A stretch of DNA of 64,000 nt. It comes from Streptomyces sp. TLI_146. GTDB lineage: Bacteria > Actinomycetota > Actinomycetes > Streptomycetales > Streptomycetaceae. The notes below the pieces were generated by a model. The model saw only the letters and a list, made by a program, of their open reading frames with translations, had not been told where the DNA came from and made no database searches. The translations under genes were made by a program, and so were the position numbers. Below are positions 49,931-59,113 of this stretch, piece after piece (within the stretch, counting starts at the first letter, position 1; every line of letters starts with the position of its first letter). The stretch covers positions 1,178,001 through 1,242,000 of the forward strand of contig NZ_PJMX01000001.1 in assembly GCF_002846415.1 (NCBI RefSeq), in the 5' to 3' direction.

Positions 49931-50668
49931 TCACCACCTCAGCCCGCCGTTGACCTCCAGGACATGGCCGTTGACGTAGTCGGAGCCGTCGTCGGCCAGG
50001 AAGAGGGCGGCGTCGGCGACCTCCTCGGCCCGTCCGGCGCGACCGGCCGCGATCTTGCCGCGGTAGTAGTCCCAGACGGTTTCGTTGCGGGCCAGCTGGC
50101 GTCCCATCCCCTCGTCGATGAAGCCCGGGCTCAGGCAGTTCACCGTGATGGGCTGTCCCGCCAGCTCGACGGCGACGACCCGGGTGAGCATCTCGATCCC
50201 GGCCTTCGACGCCGCGTACGCCGACGAGCCCGGGGCCACCCGGGTCGCCAGCGCCGACGACAGGGTGATGACGCGGCCACCGCCGTCGCGCAAGAGGTAC
50301 GGAACCGCTGAACGCACGGACAGAAACGTACCGTTGAGGTTGGTGGAGATGACGTCCGCCCAGTGCGCGGCGTCCAGCCCCCGGGCCGGTCCGGCCCGGC
50401 TGACGCCCGCACCGGCCACCAGGACGTCCAGGCGGCCGTATGCCTCGTACGTGCCGCGCATCAGTGCTTCCACCGAGTCCGGGTCGCGGACGTCGACGGG
50501 GTGGTAGGCGAGGTCGCCCTGGCCCACCGGCGGCAGTTCGCGCCCCTCGTCGGGCTCGCGGGCGGCGCAGACGACGCGGCACCCTTCCTTGGCGTATGCC
50601 TGGGCGATCGCGTACCCCAGGCCTTTGGTGCCACCGGTGACGATGGCGACCTTCCCTGCGAGTCGCAC
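49931..50668 (-). CDS. SDR family oxidoreductase (3-ketoacyl-reductase-like)
   Basis: A 245-residue classical SDR: KVAIVTGGTKGLGYAIAQAYAKEG, DVLVAGAGVSRAG (AGAG instead of NNAG), catalytic Ser in RVITLSSALATR, Tyr/Lys in SSAYAASKAG, and terminal YVNGHVLEVNGGLRW. The catalytic set is complete. Arg after strand 2 (CAAREPDEGREL) suggests NADPH. The GTG at 50668 follows GAGGAGG. It is divergent from the SARP regulator gene, and the shared 216-bp region contains repeated CTGAAC elements. Confidence 0.9.
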   Translation of the reverse strand: MRLAGKVAIVTGGTKGLGYAIAQAYAKEGCRVVCAAREPDEGRELPPVGQGDLAYHPVDVRDPDSVEALMRGTYEAYGRLDVLVAGAGVSRAGPARGLDAAHWADVISTNLNGTFLSVRSAVPYLLRDGGGRVITLSSALATRVAPGSSAYAASKAGIEMLTRVVAVELAGQPITVNCLSPGFIDEGMGRQLARNETVWDYYRGKIAAGRAGRAEEVADAALFLADDGSDYVNGHVLEVNGGLRW

Positions 50669-50730
50669 GTGTGCCTCCTCGGGGATCGTGTCGACGGAGG
50701 CCGACGTTACGGAATCCCGAGGGAGGCTGA

Positions 50731-50825
50731 CTGAACTCCCGATGGGGGGCCGCGATGGAGCGAGTTGACGGATCCTGAACTCTCCTGGGAGAGCCGACCG
50801 GCCCCCGGGGATAGTCTCGCTGAAC
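50731..50825. repeat. CTGAAC(TC) direct repeats in the SARP promoter region
   Basis: CTGAACTC at 50731-50738 and 50775-50782 and CTGAAC at 50820-50825 are spaced 44 and 45 bp, close to four turns of DNA. They lie between the divergent SDR and SARP genes. The helical phasing suggests sites for a regulator binding one face, but this could be chance. Confidence 0.4.
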
Positions 50826-50884
50826 AACGGCGCCGCCGGTCGTCACCGGTTTCGTCAATTCGGGGAAACAAGCGAGAGGTCGTC

Positions 50885-51721
50885 ATGGAATTCTCGGTGC
50901 TCGGTTCGCTGCGGGTGCGTGAAAACGGTCACGATTACGCCCCCACGGCACCCAAACAGCGTCAGCTCCTCGCGCTGCTCGTCTTCAACGCCAATCAAGT
51001 CGTCACCGTGGGCACCTGTATCGAGGAACTGTGGGGAGAAAGTCCCCCGGATACCGGGCTTTCCACGCTCCAGTCGTACGTTCTGCAGCTCAGGCGCATC
51101 CTGAAGCGGGTGCCGCGCATCGGCAGCCTCAAGGCGGCGCGCGAATTGCTGCAGACCAGGGACGGTGGATATCTGCTCGCGGTCCGCCCCGAGGAACTCG
51201 ACGTCAATCTCTTCCACGATCTCGTACGCCAGGGCCGGGCGGAACTCGGAAAGAACGACGCCGCCGCTTCCGAACTCCTGTCCGCCGCACTGGGTTTGTG
51301 GGAGGGATCGGCGCTCTCCGACGTCCAGGCGGGGCCCGTTCTGCGTATTCATCTGGCGGGTCTGGAGGAAACCCGGATCAGTGTCCAGGAACAGCGCATC
51401 GACGCCGATCTCCGGCTCGGCAGGCACCATGACCTACTCGGTGAACTGAGCGCGCTGTGCGCGCTGTATCCCACCCATGAGAATCTGCACGCCCAGTTCA
51501 TGCTGGCGCTGAGCCGTTCGGGCCGGCGCACCCAGGCGCTGGAGGTCGTCCAGCGCCTGCGCAGGATGCTGGGCGACGAGCTCGGGCTCGAACCGTCCCC
51601 CCGGATGAACCGCCTCCACCAGGCGGTGCTCGCCTGCGACCCGGTGATCGACGCACCCACCAGGACCGCCCCGCTGCTCTCGCTCGACCTGCTCGCCCAC
51701 AGCGGAGCCCGCTCGGCCTGA
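50885..51721 (+). CDS. SARP family transcriptional activator
   Basis: A 278-residue SARP. Residues 1-95 are an OmpR-type winged helix (MEFSVLGSLRVRENG, PTAPKQRQLLALLVFNANQVV, STLQSYVLQLRRILKRV, GGYLLAVRPEELDVNLFHDLV). Residues 100-250 are the BTAD helical domain (LSAALGLWEGSALSDVQAG, LRLGRHHDLLGELSALCALYPTHENLHAQFMLALSRSGRRTQALEVVQRLRRMLGDELGLEP). It lacks the ATPase/TPR part of AfsR, like ActII-ORF4 or RedD. SARPs activate antibiotic cluster promoters (established knowledge), so it is probably the pathway-specific activator of the island. ATG 50885 is preceded by GAGAGG. A strong terminator follows. Confidence 0.93.
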   Translation: MEFSVLGSLRVRENGHDYAPTAPKQRQLLALLVFNANQVVTVGTCIEELWGESPPDTGLSTLQSYVLQLRRILKRVPRIGSLKAARELLQTRDGGYLLAVRPEELDVNLFHDLVRQGRAELGKNDAAASELLSAALGLWEGSALSDVQAGPVLRIHLAGLEETRISVQEQRIDADLRLGRHHDLLGELSALCALYPTHENLHAQFMLALSRSGRRTQALEVVQRLRRMLGDELGLEPSPRMNRLHQAVLACDPVIDAPTRTAPLLSLDLLAHSGARSA

Positions 51722-51744
51722 GCCACGGCCCGCCGCCCGCCGCC

Positions 51745-51787
51745 ACGCCCGGCCGCGAAGACCTCCACGGTCTTCGCGGCCGGGCGT
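51745..51787 (+). terminator. Terminator of the SARP gene, 19-bp perfect stem
   Basis: Arms 51745-51763 and 51769-51787 (core CCGGCCGCGAAGACC) are perfectly complementary around TCCAC and followed by TTCT. It is 24 bp after the SARP stop. Confidence 0.88.
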
Positions 51788-52259
51788 TTCTGTGTATGCA
51801 GCAGGGTGTTTCCGGCCGAGGGGCGGGCATACGCTGAGGGCCGGCGCCGTACCGCCGGTAGCAGAGTGCCCCGCCCGATCCGGCGTCCGTCACAGTGCGT
51901 CGTGTGTGGCCGGACCACATGTCCGCCGCCTTTGAATACGACCAAGGCAGCGCTCTGACCAGCGGATTCACCGGAACAAACCGGTCCGCCGCCTTGCCCT
52001 TTGCCGAACCATGCCGTTTCGCGTGGTGTCCGCCACCACCTCGGATCCCCACGTGTGATGGTTGTCTCCGGCAAGAAGTCGGGGCCGGAAGATTGGAAGC
52101 GGTGGGAGGGAGGTTACCCCTCTCCTCGGGGCGGTCAGAGGGTGCCCCCTCTACCTTGGCACGCGAGTGTGCGCCGAGCATCGTTGGATCCGGAATCAAG
52201 TGGCTCGCCGGACTGGGCGAGCCCTTCCTCCCACTCATTCCAAGGTCCACGGGGGACTC
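51788..52259. other. Upstream region of the transposase-derived gene
   Basis: About 470 bp without a supported gene and visibly less GC-rich than its surroundings (for example TTTGAATACGACC near 51931). It includes the small palindrome AGAGGG-TGCC-CCCTCT (52137-52152). No terminal inverted repeats or target duplication typical of an insertion sequence are evident. Confidence 0.4.
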
Positions 52260-53489
52260 ATGAACGCCGTTGCCCAGATACTGGAGAACTGCCCGTCCGA
52301 CGACGACTCCCACCGATCCGGCACATCCGCGACCTGGGACGAGCGGGTGCTCACCGAGGTGAGCACGGTGCTGTTCGCCTCCCTGCGGCGCAGCGACCAG
52401 CGGCTGCGGGGCGTCGCGTACCTGCGAGGTCTGCTCGGGGCGAAGGGGCGCCGCTCGATACGCAACATGGCGGCCCTGCTGGGTGGTTCGGCCACCGAGC
52501 AGAGCCTCCACCACTTCGTCAGCGACTCGACCTGGGACTGGGTTCCGGTGCGCCGTTCCCTCGCCCGTCACATCACCCAGCTGGACCCGCCGTTGGCGTA
52601 CGTGGTGCGGCCCATGGTCATTCCGAAGACCGGCGAGAACTCGGTGGGCGTGGACCGGCAGTTCGTCTCCGAGCTGGGCCAGCTCGTCAACGCCCAGCAG
52701 GCGGTGGGTATCTGGTCCGCCACCGAGAGGATGAGTGTGCCCCTCAACTGGCGGCTGCACCTGTCGTCCTCCTGGCTCAACGACCGCATCCGGCGCCGCC
52801 AGGCGTCCATCCCCGACGACCTCGGCGACCGCACCCTGGGCGACTGGGCGGTCGAGGCGGCCGTGGAGACGGCGAGCGACTGGGGGCTGCCGCGCCGGCC
52901 GGTCGTGCTGGACGCCCGGCACATGGACCTGGCCTCCACCATCGCGTCCTTCCGGGCCGCCGGGGTGCCCTTCCTCGCCCGGATCAACGGCGCGGTCCAG
53001 CTCACCGTGACCGACCCGGCCTTGCAGGGGCGGACGCCGGAGGTCCAGCAGGCCCTCCAGATCATGACCGCCGCCCGTGACCGGATGCGCCCGGCGCCGC
53101 TGCCGGGGCGCGGTCCCGGCAGCGGGCGGCCGATGCATCTGACCACCAAGATCCGCGTCCGCCCCTCGCCCGCCGTACGGCAGTTGGCGGGGCCGGGCGA
53201 ACTGGCCCTGCTGGGCGTGGCGGAGAGCCGCCGCCAGGGGCCGATGGAACTGTGGCTCACCGATATGACCGAGACCCGGCTGCCCACCCTGATGCGGCTG
53301 AGCCGCCTCGTCCGCCGCGCCGACCATGACTTCCGCGAGACCACCGACCGCCTCGGCATCCGGGACTTCACCGGACGCTCCTACGCGGGCTGGCACCGCC
53401 ATGTGACGCTGGCCTCGGCGGCCCACGCCGTGTCCGTACTGGACGCGGACGAGCCGGGGGCGAAGGGAACGGGCGAGCGCCGGGGCTGA
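52260..53489 (+). CDS. IS701-transposase-derived protein, probably catalytically inactive
   Basis: A 409-residue protein with the overall plan of IS701-family DDE transposases: N-terminal helical part (RRSDQRLRGVAYLRGLLGAKGRRSIRNMA), TGENSVGVDRQF, NWRLHLSSSWLNDRIRRRQ, and the C-terminal DRLGIRDFTGRSYAGWHRHVTLASAAHA. The first catalytic Asp, expected in a LVxDxTG-type segment, is absent (MVIPKTG). The final WxIEExF acid also seems replaced (RRADHDF). A second Asp (VVLDARHMD) remains. With no flanking inverted repeats seen, this looks like a domesticated, non-transposing protein next to the SARP, as I recall from other Streptomyces clusters. Possible regulatory DNA-binding role (inference). Confidence 0.8.
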   Translation: MNAVAQILENCPSDDDSHRSGTSATWDERVLTEVSTVLFASLRRSDQRLRGVAYLRGLLGAKGRRSIRNMAALLGGSATEQSLHHFVSDSTWDWVPVRRSLARHITQLDPPLAYVVRPMVIPKTGENSVGVDRQFVSELGQLVNAQQAVGIWSATERMSVPLNWRLHLSSSWLNDRIRRRQASIPDDLGDRTLGDWAVEAAVETASDWGLPRRPVVLDARHMDLASTIASFRAAGVPFLARINGAVQLTVTDPALQGRTPEVQQALQIMTAARDRMRPAPLPGRGPGSGRPMHLTTKIRVRPSPAVRQLAGPGELALLGVAESRRQGPMELWLTDMTETRLPTLMRLSRLVRRADHDFRETTDRLGIRDFTGRSYAGWHRHVTLASAAHAVSVLDADEPGAKGTGERRG

Positions 53490-53509
53490 CCTGCGACAGC
53501 CGGACCTGA

Positions 53510-54496
53510 CTACCTGTCAGCGCTCATCCCCGCTGCCGACTTCCGGTAGGCCGCCACCGCCGCGTCGGCGTCGGCGGCCACCAGGTCCGCGTTCATCGCC
53601 GCCGCGGCCCGCACCCCTGCGGCCGCGGCGGCCGGCACGCCCGCCATGAGGTCGGTGACGTTGCCCGCCACCCACACCCCGGGCACATGGGTGAGTCCGC
53701 TGTCGTCCGCTTCCACATACGTCCCCACACCCATGGGGTGTTCCACGGCGGTGAGCCCCAGGCCCGACAGCACACCTCCCCGGGCGACGAAGCGCGGGGC
53801 GACCGCCAGCGCCCGCACCGGCACCCGTACACCCGAGGACAGCCGTACCGCCGCCAGCCGGTCGTCCTCGACGTCGAGAGCGGCCACCTCCCCGTCGGCC
53901 ACGGCGATCCCGAGCGCCGCCAACCGCTCCGACTGCTCCGGGTCGGGTCCGGGCCCGGTGTGCGGGAAGTACGTCACCCGGGGCGACAACTGCCGGAACA
54001 GCAGCGCCTGGTGCATCGAGGCGGGACCGGTGGCCAGCACCCCGATGGGCAGGTCGCGCACCTCCCAGCCGTGGCAGTACGGGCAGTGCAGCACATCCCG
54101 CCCCCACCGCTCCCGCAGTCCGCCGATCGCGGGCAGCTCGTCGGCCAACCCCGTCGTCACGAGCAACCGCCGGGCGGTGAAACCGTGCCCGCCCTCGGTC
54201 TCGACGACGAAGCCACCGTCCACCTTCCGCGCGGCCACCGCCCGGTCGGCGACGATCCGTCCGCCGTAGCCCGCCACCTCCTCACGGCCCGCCTTCAGCA
54301 GTTCGAGGGGCGGTATGCCGTCGCGGGACAGCAGTCCGTGGGCGGCGGCCGCGGGTGCGTTGCGCGGTTCGCCGGAGTCGACGACCACCACCGAGCGGCG
54401 CGACCGCACCAGCGTCAGCGCGCCCGACAGCCCGGCGACACCGCCTCCGACCACCACGACATCCAGTTCACTGGGGTTCTTCTCCATCGCGTTCAT
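53510..54496 (-). CDS. Thioredoxin-reductase-like FAD/NAD(P) disulfide oxidoreductase
   Basis: A 328-residue flavoprotein: FAD motif DVVVVGGGVAGLSGAL, redox-type C138-P-Y-C141 in VLHCPYCHGWEVRDL, GVLATGPASMHQALLFRQL for the second nucleotide motif (a degenerate GxGxxA), and terminal VWVAGNVTDLMAGVPAAAAAG. The pair of cysteines is intact. It resembles GliT/HlmI-like small thioredoxin reductases that make disulfides in natural-product pathways, as well as ferredoxin-type TrxRs (family knowledge). ATG 54496 is used, with 54487 as an alternative. It is convergent with the transposase-derived gene (20 bp between them) and divergent from the large hydrolase gene. Confidence 0.87.
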   Translation of the reverse strand: MNAMEKNPSELDVVVVGGGVAGLSGALTLVRSRRSVVVVDSGEPRNAPAAAAHGLLSRDGIPPLELLKAGREEVAGYGGRIVADRAVAARKVDGGFVVETEGGHGFTARRLLVTTGLADELPAIGGLRERWGRDVLHCPYCHGWEVRDLPIGVLATGPASMHQALLFRQLSPRVTYFPHTGPGPDPEQSERLAALGIAVADGEVAALDVEDDRLAAVRLSSGVRVPVRALAVAPRFVARGGVLSGLGLTAVEHPMGVGTYVEADDSGLTHVPGVWVAGNVTDLMAGVPAAAAAGVRAAAAMNADLVAADADAAVAAYRKSAAGMSADR

Positions 54497-54732
54497 ACGT
54501 GCACCGTGCGACCGGCCGACGCATCGGGCAACTCTTCTTGCCGTTTCGGCAAGCTCCCGGTCCGGCGGTCGGGTATCCGCCACCGGGCCGGGTTCCGGCC
54601 ATGCTCACGCGCGCCGCGCACCACGGGGCAACCCCCGCCCGCCAGTTGCCGTCCTCCGGACAACGAAGGGCCCTCGGCGCCGCCCGGGGCACTCCGACGA
54701 GAACGACGACGAGGACGACCACTTTGATACGT

Positions 54733-57516
54733 GTGAAACGCATCGTGACCGCCACGCTGGCGGTGCTCACGCTGGCGGCGGTGACACCGGAACTCGCACA
54801 GGCGCAGCCGTCCGCCCGGCCGTGGGCGAACCCCCTGTCCAAGGCCGCCGACGACGACCAGTTGCCGCCGGGCTGGCGTATCACCGGCACCGGCGCCGCC
54901 CGGCAGCTGACCTGGACTTCCCCCGACCCGGTGCCGATGGGCGACGCCCGGGTGGAGTTCCGCGCCGGGGACCGCCTCCTCGGGCTGCCGGTGCCCGCGC
55001 GGGACAGGCGCTCCTTCCACCTGGCAGTCGACGGCGCCCGGATCGGGTCGGCCGCCGAGCTGAAGGTGCTGGCCGGCGGCCGGCGCCTCGACGCGGCCGG
55101 GGCCGGACGCACCACACCCCCGCCGACCGGACTCGCACCTGCCGCCCCGCAGGCGCAAGTCCCGCTCCCCGCGAACGAGGTGGATCCCGGAGTGCCGGGT
55201 CCGTACCGCACAGCTCGGGGCGCGTACACCCTCGCCTCGGTGCGGCTGCCCGGCCTCAAGGCCCCGGTGGAGATGCGCGGCACCGTGGTGGGGCCCACGA
55301 ACGCGCCCGGCGGGCGTCCGCTGGCGCTGTTCCTGCACGGCCGCCACTACACCTGCTTCACCACCACCGGTGAGGACGGCGGCGAGTGGCCGTGCAAGCC
55401 CGGTGCGCTGCCGGTGCCGAGCCAGGACGGGTATCTGCGCGCCCAGCAGCTGTTGGCCTCGCAGGGCTATGTGACGGTGTCGATCGCCGCCAACGGCATC
55501 AACGGGCAGGACGCCGTGCTCGACGACGGCGGCGCCCAGGCCCGTTCGTCCCTGGTCCGGCTGCATCTGGCCCGCTGGGCGCAGTGGGCCGCGAAGCGGT
55601 CCGGCGCACCGGCCGCCGTGCGTGCCGTCGCCCCGGCGGACCCGTCCCGGGTGCTGCTCGTCGGGCACTCCCGGGGCGGCGAGGGCGTCAACCGGGCCGC
55701 GCTCGACAGCCTCTACGCACCGCCCGCCGACCAGGACGGCCACCACGGCCCGGTCCGCTGGAACATCCGCGGCACCGTCCTGATCGGCCCGACGGTCTTC
55801 GGCCAGAACCCCGCCCCCGACGTGCCCTCGCTGACCGTCCTGCCGGGCTGCGACGGCGATGTGTCCGATCTGCAGGGCGAGATATACGTCGACGGCACGC
55901 GCGGAGTGAGCCGCGGCGCCGCACTGCACAGCGCGGTGTACATGGTCGGCGCCAACCACAACTTCTTCAACAGCGAGTGGACTCCCGGCCAGTCGAAGGC
56001 GCCCGCGGACGACGACTTCGCCTCCGACGACACCCCCGACCGGGTCTGCGCCCCCGGCACCAGGACCCGGCTGACCGCGACCCCGCAGCAGACCGCCGGA
56101 GCCACCTACATCGCGGCGGCGGCCCGGCTGTTCGTCGCGGGCGACGACCGGGTGCGCCCGCTCCTGGACGGCTCCGGGCGCCGCGCGCCCTCGGCGGACC
56201 CCGCCCGGGTGCTGTCCCACGCCGTCGGCGCCCACCGCACCCCGGCGTTCCTGCCGGGCCCCGGGCTCGCCGTGTCCGGCGGCCGGGTGTGCGCCCAGGT
56301 CGACCCCGATCCGGCCCGCGCCTGTCTGCCGCCCGCCACCGCGGGGGCGTCGCCGCACTTCGCCGCGTGGGAGGCGGCGCGGGAGCCCGGCCGCGACGCG
56401 GTGGCCATGCGCTGGTCGCGGGCGGGCTCGCCGGTCGCCGTGCGGCCCGCGCGTCCGGTCTCCCTGGCGGGCAGCGACGCGCTGGCGCTACGGGTGATCG
56501 TCCCGCCCAACACCACGGGCACCCAGGTGGACGTCGCCCTCGTCGACACCTCGGGCCGCCGCGCGAACCTGGGCAGGGCACGCGTCGACGGGCTGCCGGG
56601 CACCGGGCGCACCGCCTCGTACTGGGCGCACGAGCTCCGTATGCCGCTGTCCGCCGCCACCCGGGCCGGACTCGACCTGAAGCGGGTCACGGCCCTGGAG
56701 CTGACGCCGCGCACCAAGAACGGCCAGGCGTGGCTGCTGGACGCCTCGGGCTGGAAGCCCGGCACACCGGCCGTGCACGCGCCCGCGCTGCCCCGCGTCG
56801 ACATCGGCCGGCTGACGGTCGAGGAAGGCGACTCCGGTACGCGTACCTACCGCGTCCCGGTACGGGTCTCCGGCCACGGCAGCGGCCAGGTCCGGCTGTT
56901 CGTGCCCCAGCCGGGCACGGAGGACGTCACCGTCCGCACCGTCACGGTCCGCCCGGGCGGCCATGACATCGACGTGCCGGTGGTGGTGCGCGGCAACACC
57001 CGCTACGGCTACGACCTCGCGCGGGACGCGTTCGTCAAGGCGGTGCGCGGCACAGTGGTCGGCTCGCACCGCGGTGGTGTCACCGTGCGGAACGACGACC
57101 CGATGCCCACGGTCACGATGACACCCGTGGCCGACCATGTGGTCGAGGGCCAGTCGCTGACCTGGCGGGTTGCCCTGTCGGCGGCGGCCGACGCGGACAT
57201 CACGGCCGAGTTCGCCCTGCTGCCGGTCGGCAAGGGCGCGGAGCTGTCCACCCCGGACGTCGCCCCGCAGTGGCTCAAGGACACCTTCGACGCGTCCCCC
57301 ACCCCGGCCCGGCCGCTCTCCAAGGTGGTGGACGGCCCCTCCCTCGTGGTCACCGTGCCCGCGGGCCGGTTGAGCACCGACGTGGCCGTGCCCACGGTCA
57401 AGGACGGACTGAAGGAGCCGGTGGAGTCGCTGCGAGGACGTCTGATCACGTACGACACGTCCTGGGAACCGCACCCGGGCCCGGAGTTCACCGGGACCGT
57501 ACGGGACGCCACGTAA
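54733..57516 (+). CDS. Large secreted alpha/beta hydrolase with C-terminal beta domains
   Basis: A 927-residue secreted protein with a signal peptide (KRIVTATLAVLTLAAVTPELAQA). After an N-terminal beta-segment (to about residue 150) comes an alpha/beta hydrolase: oxyanion-type LALFLHGRHYTC, nucleophile elbow VGHSRGGEG (Ser about residue 313), acid and base candidates in VLPGCDGDVSDLQG and GANHNFFN. The last about 230 residues look like Calx-beta-type repeats (RLTVEEGDSGTRTYRVPVRV ... DHVVEGQSLTWRVALS). It may act on polysaccharide esters or lipids; the substrate is unknown. The start is uncertain: GTG 54733 gives a clean signal peptide, and TTG 54724 is the nearest alternative. Confidence 0.82.
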   Translation: MKRIVTATLAVLTLAAVTPELAQAQPSARPWANPLSKAADDDQLPPGWRITGTGAARQLTWTSPDPVPMGDARVEFRAGDRLLGLPVPARDRRSFHLAVDGARIGSAAELKVLAGGRRLDAAGAGRTTPPPTGLAPAAPQAQVPLPANEVDPGVPGPYRTARGAYTLASVRLPGLKAPVEMRGTVVGPTNAPGGRPLALFLHGRHYTCFTTTGEDGGEWPCKPGALPVPSQDGYLRAQQLLASQGYVTVSIAANGINGQDAVLDDGGAQARSSLVRLHLARWAQWAAKRSGAPAAVRAVAPADPSRVLLVGHSRGGEGVNRAALDSLYAPPADQDGHHGPVRWNIRGTVLIGPTVFGQNPAPDVPSLTVLPGCDGDVSDLQGEIYVDGTRGVSRGAALHSAVYMVGANHNFFNSEWTPGQSKAPADDDFASDDTPDRVCAPGTRTRLTATPQQTAGATYIAAAARLFVAGDDRVRPLLDGSGRRAPSADPARVLSHAVGAHRTPAFLPGPGLAVSGGRVCAQVDPDPARACLPPATAGASPHFAAWEAAREPGRDAVAMRWSRAGSPVAVRPARPVSLAGSDALALRVIVPPNTTGTQVDVALVDTSGRRANLGRARVDGLPGTGRTASYWAHELRMPLSAATRAGLDLKRVTALELTPRTKNGQAWLLDASGWKPGTPAVHAPALPRVDIGRLTVEEGDSGTRTYRVPVRVSGHGSGQVRLFVPQPGTEDVTVRTVTVRPGGHDIDVPVVVRGNTRYGYDLARDAFVKAVRGTVVGSHRGGVTVRNDDPMPTVTMTPVADHVVEGQSLTWRVALSAAADADITAEFALLPVGKGAELSTPDVAPQWLKDTFDASPTPARPLSKVVDGPSLVVTVPAGRLSTDVAVPTVKDGLKEPVESLRGRLITYDTSWEPHPGPEFTGTVRDAT

Positions 57517-57524
57517 GTCCGACG

Positions 57525-57556
57525 GGACCCCGGCGCCCGGAAGGGGGCCGGGGTCC
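57525..57556. terminator. Bidirectional terminator, 10-bp perfect stem
   Basis: GGACCCCGGC (57525-57534) pairs with GCCGGGGTCC (57547-57556) around a 12-nt loop, between the convergent hydrolase and S41 peptidase genes. Confidence 0.75.
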
Positions 57557-57561
57557 TCTCC

Positions 57562-58935
57562 TCAGCGGCCCCGCTCCCCCAGCCACCCCACCGCCCGGTC
57601 GAACGCCGCATCCCGGTCGTGGGCGAACTCCGCGTCCGTGAAGACCGGTTCGGGCAGCAGGGGCGGCACACCGACTCCGTCGAACGTCGTCTTTCCGTCG
57701 CGGGTCAGGAACTCCTCGTTGGGCACGCCGAACCACCACTCACCGTGGCCCTCGCCCGGCAGCGTGCGCTCCATCACGTCCGAGAACACGCCCTGTGTGG
57801 GCTCCCCGATCCGCGTCGTCGGCGCGGGCCGCTCCATCATGGCCTGGGTGAACGTCTCCCCCGCGCTGAACGTCGACCCTCCGGTGAGCAGCGCGACCGG
57901 CCCGCTGTAGCGCGTGGCGGCGGCCGGGCGGACGTACTGGGGCTGGGGGGCGGTGTGGCGGGTGCGCTTGGCGTAGGCGAAGTACGGGCGGTCGGTGAGG
58001 CGGGCGGCGAGGTCGAGGCCGAGGCTGTCGGAACCGCCGCCGTTGACGCGTACGTCGAGGATCAGCCCGCGCAGCCGGTGCACCCGGTCGGGGGTGAGGA
58101 TCGCGTCGAGGGCGCGGTCGAGCTCGGCGCGGTTGGCCGCGTAGGTGTTCGCCTCGCTGTAGCCGCTGAACGCGGACAGCCGCAGATAGCCGTAGCTTCC
58201 GCCGCCCGGCGCAGGCACGTCGGCGTACCCGATACGGCCGTTGGCGTAGGGGTGCAGCGACTGCCCCTTCAGGTCGCGGCGCTCCACGAACGCCCTGACC
58301 TTGGCGTCGAGGCCGGGGCCGGGGACAACGGTCCCGGGGCGGGTCATGCCGAAGAAGCCGGTCTCGCCGGCGGAGACGACGATATGGGCGTCATGCAGCG
58401 GCGCGACCATCTCGGCGAGGATGCCGTAGAGCTCGGCGTCGGTGCGCGCCGCCTCGGCGCGGGGCCGGTAGCGGTCGCGCACCTCCTGCCAGTCGATCCC
58501 CTTGGCGGCGAAGAAGGGGTAATTCTCCTGGAAGGTCTGCCAGAAGACGTCGAACGCGCCGGGCTGCGGTGCGCGGCAGGTGGCGGGCAGCGCGGCGAGC
58601 CGCCGCAGGGAGCGGTCGCCCGGCGACCCGTCGATGTGCAGCTTCGCCCGAGCCCCGGTGCGGAGGGTGTACATGTCGCCGTCCGCCATGGCGTACCGCG
58701 CGGGTGTGTTCTTCTCGCGGGTGCCCGTGACGCCCTTCAGGCAGCTGAGGGAGGTCACCTGATAGGTGTCGAGGACCCCGCCGTGTACGGCGAGCACGGT
58801 GCCGTAGTCGTCGACCTGCCAGATGCCTTCTGGGCCGGGCCGTTCCGCGGCGCCCGCCGCGCCGGTGGTGGTGAGCGCGCCGAGCGCGCACAGTCCGGCG
58901 ACGAGCGCCGCGGTCTTCCTGAACTGCGTGATCAT
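57562..58935 (-). CDS. Secreted S41 family (tail-specific protease-like) peptidase
   Basis: A 457-residue protein with a signal peptide (KTAALVAGLCALGALTTTGAAG). The N-terminal helical part contains FDVFWQTFQENYPFFAAKGIDW, followed by LHDAHIVVSAGETG. The S41 core has YGYLRLSAFSG, GLILDVRVNGGGSDSLG, and the nucleophile Ser in LLTGGSTFSAGETF. It lacks an obvious PDZ domain, as in several S41 subfamilies (family knowledge). Extracellular protease or peptidase-like enzyme; target unknown. The ATG at 58935 follows GTTCAGGAAG-type sequence. Confidence 0.87.
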   Translation of the reverse strand: MITQFRKTAALVAGLCALGALTTTGAAGAAERPGPEGIWQVDDYGTVLAVHGGVLDTYQVTSLSCLKGVTGTREKNTPARYAMADGDMYTLRTGARAKLHIDGSPGDRSLRRLAALPATCRAPQPGAFDVFWQTFQENYPFFAAKGIDWQEVRDRYRPRAEAARTDAELYGILAEMVAPLHDAHIVVSAGETGFFGMTRPGTVVPGPGLDAKVRAFVERRDLKGQSLHPYANGRIGYADVPAPGGGSYGYLRLSAFSGYSEANTYAANRAELDRALDAILTPDRVHRLRGLILDVRVNGGGSDSLGLDLAARLTDRPYFAYAKRTRHTAPQPQYVRPAAATRYSGPVALLTGGSTFSAGETFTQAMMERPAPTTRIGEPTQGVFSDVMERTLPGEGHGEWWFGVPNEEFLTRDGKTTFDGVGVPPLLPEPVFTDAEFAHDRDAAFDRAVGWLGERGR

Positions 58936-59113
58936 GCAGTCATGGTGGCCGTCCCGCGCCGACCGGGAACATCCGGCGAGCTGGTCGGTCGCGGTGGGGA
59001 TATCCCCACCTCAGCGGCGCGGCGGCGAGTCGGTGTGCGCCCGCCCGTGGTGCCTGTGACCGGGAGTCTTCAGGACCGGCGGGCTCGGAGAGGCATACGG
59101 AACGCCCCGCCGC

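Noticed and set aside
52260..53489. Annotation as an intact mobile element
   Set aside because: Catalytic acidic residues appear lost, and neither terminal inverted repeats nor a target duplication could be found around the gene.
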